Of a stretch of 6,673 bases of DNA, positions 5,597-6,673 are shown in pieces; the first letter of the stretch is position 1; each line of letters opens with the position of its first letter. The DNA lies in assembly GCA_944392285.1 (NCBI GenBank), contig CALXWF010000005.1, positions 1 to 6,673 on the forward strand, written 5' to 3'. This DNA comes from an uncultured Alphaproteobacteria bacterium. Its GTDB lineage: Bacteria; Pseudomonadota; Alphaproteobacteria; RF32; CAG-239. The position numbers and the translations under genes were made by a program. The notes below the pieces were generated by a model. The model saw only the letters and a program-made list of their open reading frames with translations, ran no database searches and was not told the DNA's origin.

Positions 5597-5965
5597 CTAT
5601 TTGCTCTGCGGCGGAACCGACGCTTTGCTGGCTTTTCGCCATGAAGTGGCCTGCTTGGCAATATTGTCCATAATTAAACTTAACTGAGCCAGTTTCTTTA
5701 TTGACAACACATTCATATCCACGCACAAACGCAGCTCTATTTTCAAAAGTTCAAATGACGTCAGAAAATTGCTCAAATGCTGCTGCCGATTTTCCTGCGA
5801 AACATTAGCACCGTACAAATCGCGGAACAAAGACAAAGAATCTCTCTTCATATCTTGTCCCAGCGTATATTTATAATCTCGCGGAAATTTGCTGGTTGTT
5901 CGATAAATTTCACTCAACAGCAAATAAGTATCGCGATATATCGGCAATTGATTATACAGAACCAT
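5597..5965 (-). CDS. avd: DGR accessory variability determinant (Avd-like four-helix-bundle protein)
   Basis: The 122-residue protein carries the pattern typical of Avd and the related 23S-rRNA-intervening-sequence (S23) four-helix-bundle family: LPIYRDTYLLLSEIYRTTSKFPRDYKYTLGQDMKRDSLSLFRDLYGAN (residues 7-54), then long amphipathic helices through LLKIELRLCVDMNVLSIKKLAQLSLIMDNIAKQATSWRKASK. The KYTLGQDMKRD core and the C-terminal tryptophan are the most telling parts. Basic residues are plentiful (calculated by eye). In studied DGRs Avd forms a pentamer that binds the RT and the template RNA and is required for mutagenic cDNA synthesis. The ATG at 5963-5965 has a strong AGGAG 6 bases upstream, embedded in the last codons of the RT gene; the two frames overlap by 14 bp, which suggests translational coupling. 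An S23-type protein unrelated to DGRs is the alternative, made unlikely by the RT and the target gene on either side. Confidence 0.9.
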   Translation of the reverse strand: MVLYNQLPIYRDTYLLLSEIYRTTSKFPRDYKYTLGQDMKRDSLSLFRDLYGANVSQENRQQHLSNFLTSFELLKIELRLCVDMNVLSIKKLAQLSLIMDNIAKQATSWRKASKASVPPQSK

Positions 5966-6673
5966 CTCTTTCTCCTTTTATTTGTTTTTGATGTTGAAAA
6001 CGTCGGTATTGGCGCTGTTTGCATAATTGGCGTTTTTTCTGTCCGGCTTTGCAAAAGTTTTTGTCAACGGCAAATTTCGTCGCATTCGGCTCCAACTTCG
6101 ACACTGCACCCAAAAAAGTATTATCCAGCATTTGCAAAATCCGCGAACGCAGATTATAGGTATTATAATGCCGCATAAACCCGATATAAGAATTGACCCC
6201 GGCGGCAAATTTTTCCAGATTGCCGAGAACCTGCCCGACGCTTTGCGCCATCCGCGGCAGCATCGAAAATATTTTCCGGTACAAATTATTTTTGCTGCGA
6301 TTGCCGATATAAACCCGGTTAGGCTTGATAACCGCACCGATAAATTTAACACCTTTGCTGTAATGCTGAAGATAAAACTTTTGCGGATGCAAACTCAGCT
6401 TCAGCTGCGTCTGCAAAAATGCCCCGATCTTCTTCCAAGCCACCAGCAAAACCTGCTTATCTTCATGAATCAGAACAAAATCATCAACATAACGCCCGTA
6501 ATATTTAATCTGCAAATCTTCTGTCACATATTTGTCAAGCCGGTTAAGATAAAAATTGGCAAAAATCTGCGACGTCAGATTCCCGATCGGCAGCCCGCAA
6601 TAGCGACTCGACCAAAACAAACTCTTATGATACGGCAGACCGTTCCAATCGGAAAGTTTGCCCTTAATGACGC
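5952..6673 (-). CDS. DGR-type reverse transcriptase (C-terminal 239 residues, 5' end outside window)
   Basis: The frame stays open to the window edge, so the start and the N-terminal motifs are missing. What is visible starts VIKGKLSDWNGLPYHKSLFW. Then comes CGLPIGNLTSQIFANFYLNRLDKYV (visible residues 25-49), whose IGNLTSQ is the GxxxSQ form of motif 4 characteristic of DGR enzymes; retron and group II intron RTs have a different sequence there. The catalytic YVDD (visible 61-64, 6480-6491) is intact in YYGRYVDDFVLIHED. SLHPQKFYLQHYSKGVKFIGA follows as the motif 6/7 region, then a basic thumb-like C-terminus. There is no maturase or endonuclease domain. These enzymes copy template-repeat RNA and misincorporate opposite adenines. 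A TTG within the frame at 6618-6620 is not a start, because the conserved sequence continues upstream of it. The stop overlaps the start of avd. Nothing visible suggests inactivation. Confidence 0.93.
   Translation of the reverse strand, partial: VIKGKLSDWNGLPYHKSLFWSSRYCGLPIGNLTSQIFANFYLNRLDKYVTEDLQIKYYGRYVDDFVLIHEDKQVLLVAWKKIGAFLQTQLKLSLHPQKFYLQHYSKGVKFIGAVIKPNRVYIGNRSKNNLYRKIFSMLPRMAQSVGQVLGNLEKFAAGVNSYIGFMRHYNTYNLRSRILQMLDNTFLGAVSKLEPNATKFAVDKNFCKAGQKKRQLCKQRQYRRFQHQKQIKGERDGSV

Noticed and set aside
5952..6673. Retron or group II intron reverse transcriptase
   Set aside because: Motif 4 is IGNLTSQ, the DGR-type GxxxSQ form; there is no maturase or endonuclease domain, and an Avd-like gene follows immediately.

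Overview
The window most resembles an alphaproteobacterial chromosome of moderate GC content. The flagellin ends (N-terminal 'NLLSLQNIASQQ...RLATGLKVSSAIDNPSSYYTASSLNNRA', C-terminal 'SLASQASQTVLKLF') are of the type common in alphaproteobacterial flagellins, and the intergenic palindromic repeats also fit. The lineage is an inference from family resemblance, not from a search. All genes recognised are on the minus strand.

The main content is the right half, which is most of a diversity-generating retroelement (DGR) whose apparent target is a flagellin. In transcription order it holds a reverse transcriptase cut by the window edge (5952-6673), an Avd accessory protein overlapping its end by 14 bp (5597-5965), a 166 bp gap with a plausible promoter, and a 773-residue flagellin (3109-5430). 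The flagellin has ordinary D0/D1-like ends, but its centre is replaced by about 500 residues: a predicted beta-helix, then a C-type-lectin-like (DUF1566 / Fib_succ_major-like) domain carrying the putative variable region (about 3991-4131). A 10-bp-stem hairpin (3959-3983) lies just 3' of that region, where DGRs carry the element used for mutagenic retrohoming. No template repeat is visible, so it should lie beyond 6673 or elsewhere. The proposed working is that template RNA is copied error-prone at adenines by RT-Avd, and the cDNA replaces the variable region, so each lineage displays a different lectin-like surface on its flagellar filament.

The centre (2197-3108) has no convincing gene. It is packed with palindromic REP-like elements, including a 94-bp exact direct repeat, and the last unit stops a few bases from the flagellin stop codon. 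Left of it are a 77-residue three-helix membrane protein with a strong terminator, a COG2509-type FAD-dependent oxidoreductase started by TTG whose ribosome-binding site can pair with an upstream complement, and the first 31 codons of a UDP-glucose 6-dehydrogenase. These left-hand genes look like ordinary chromosomal housekeeping and have no visible functional link to the DGR.
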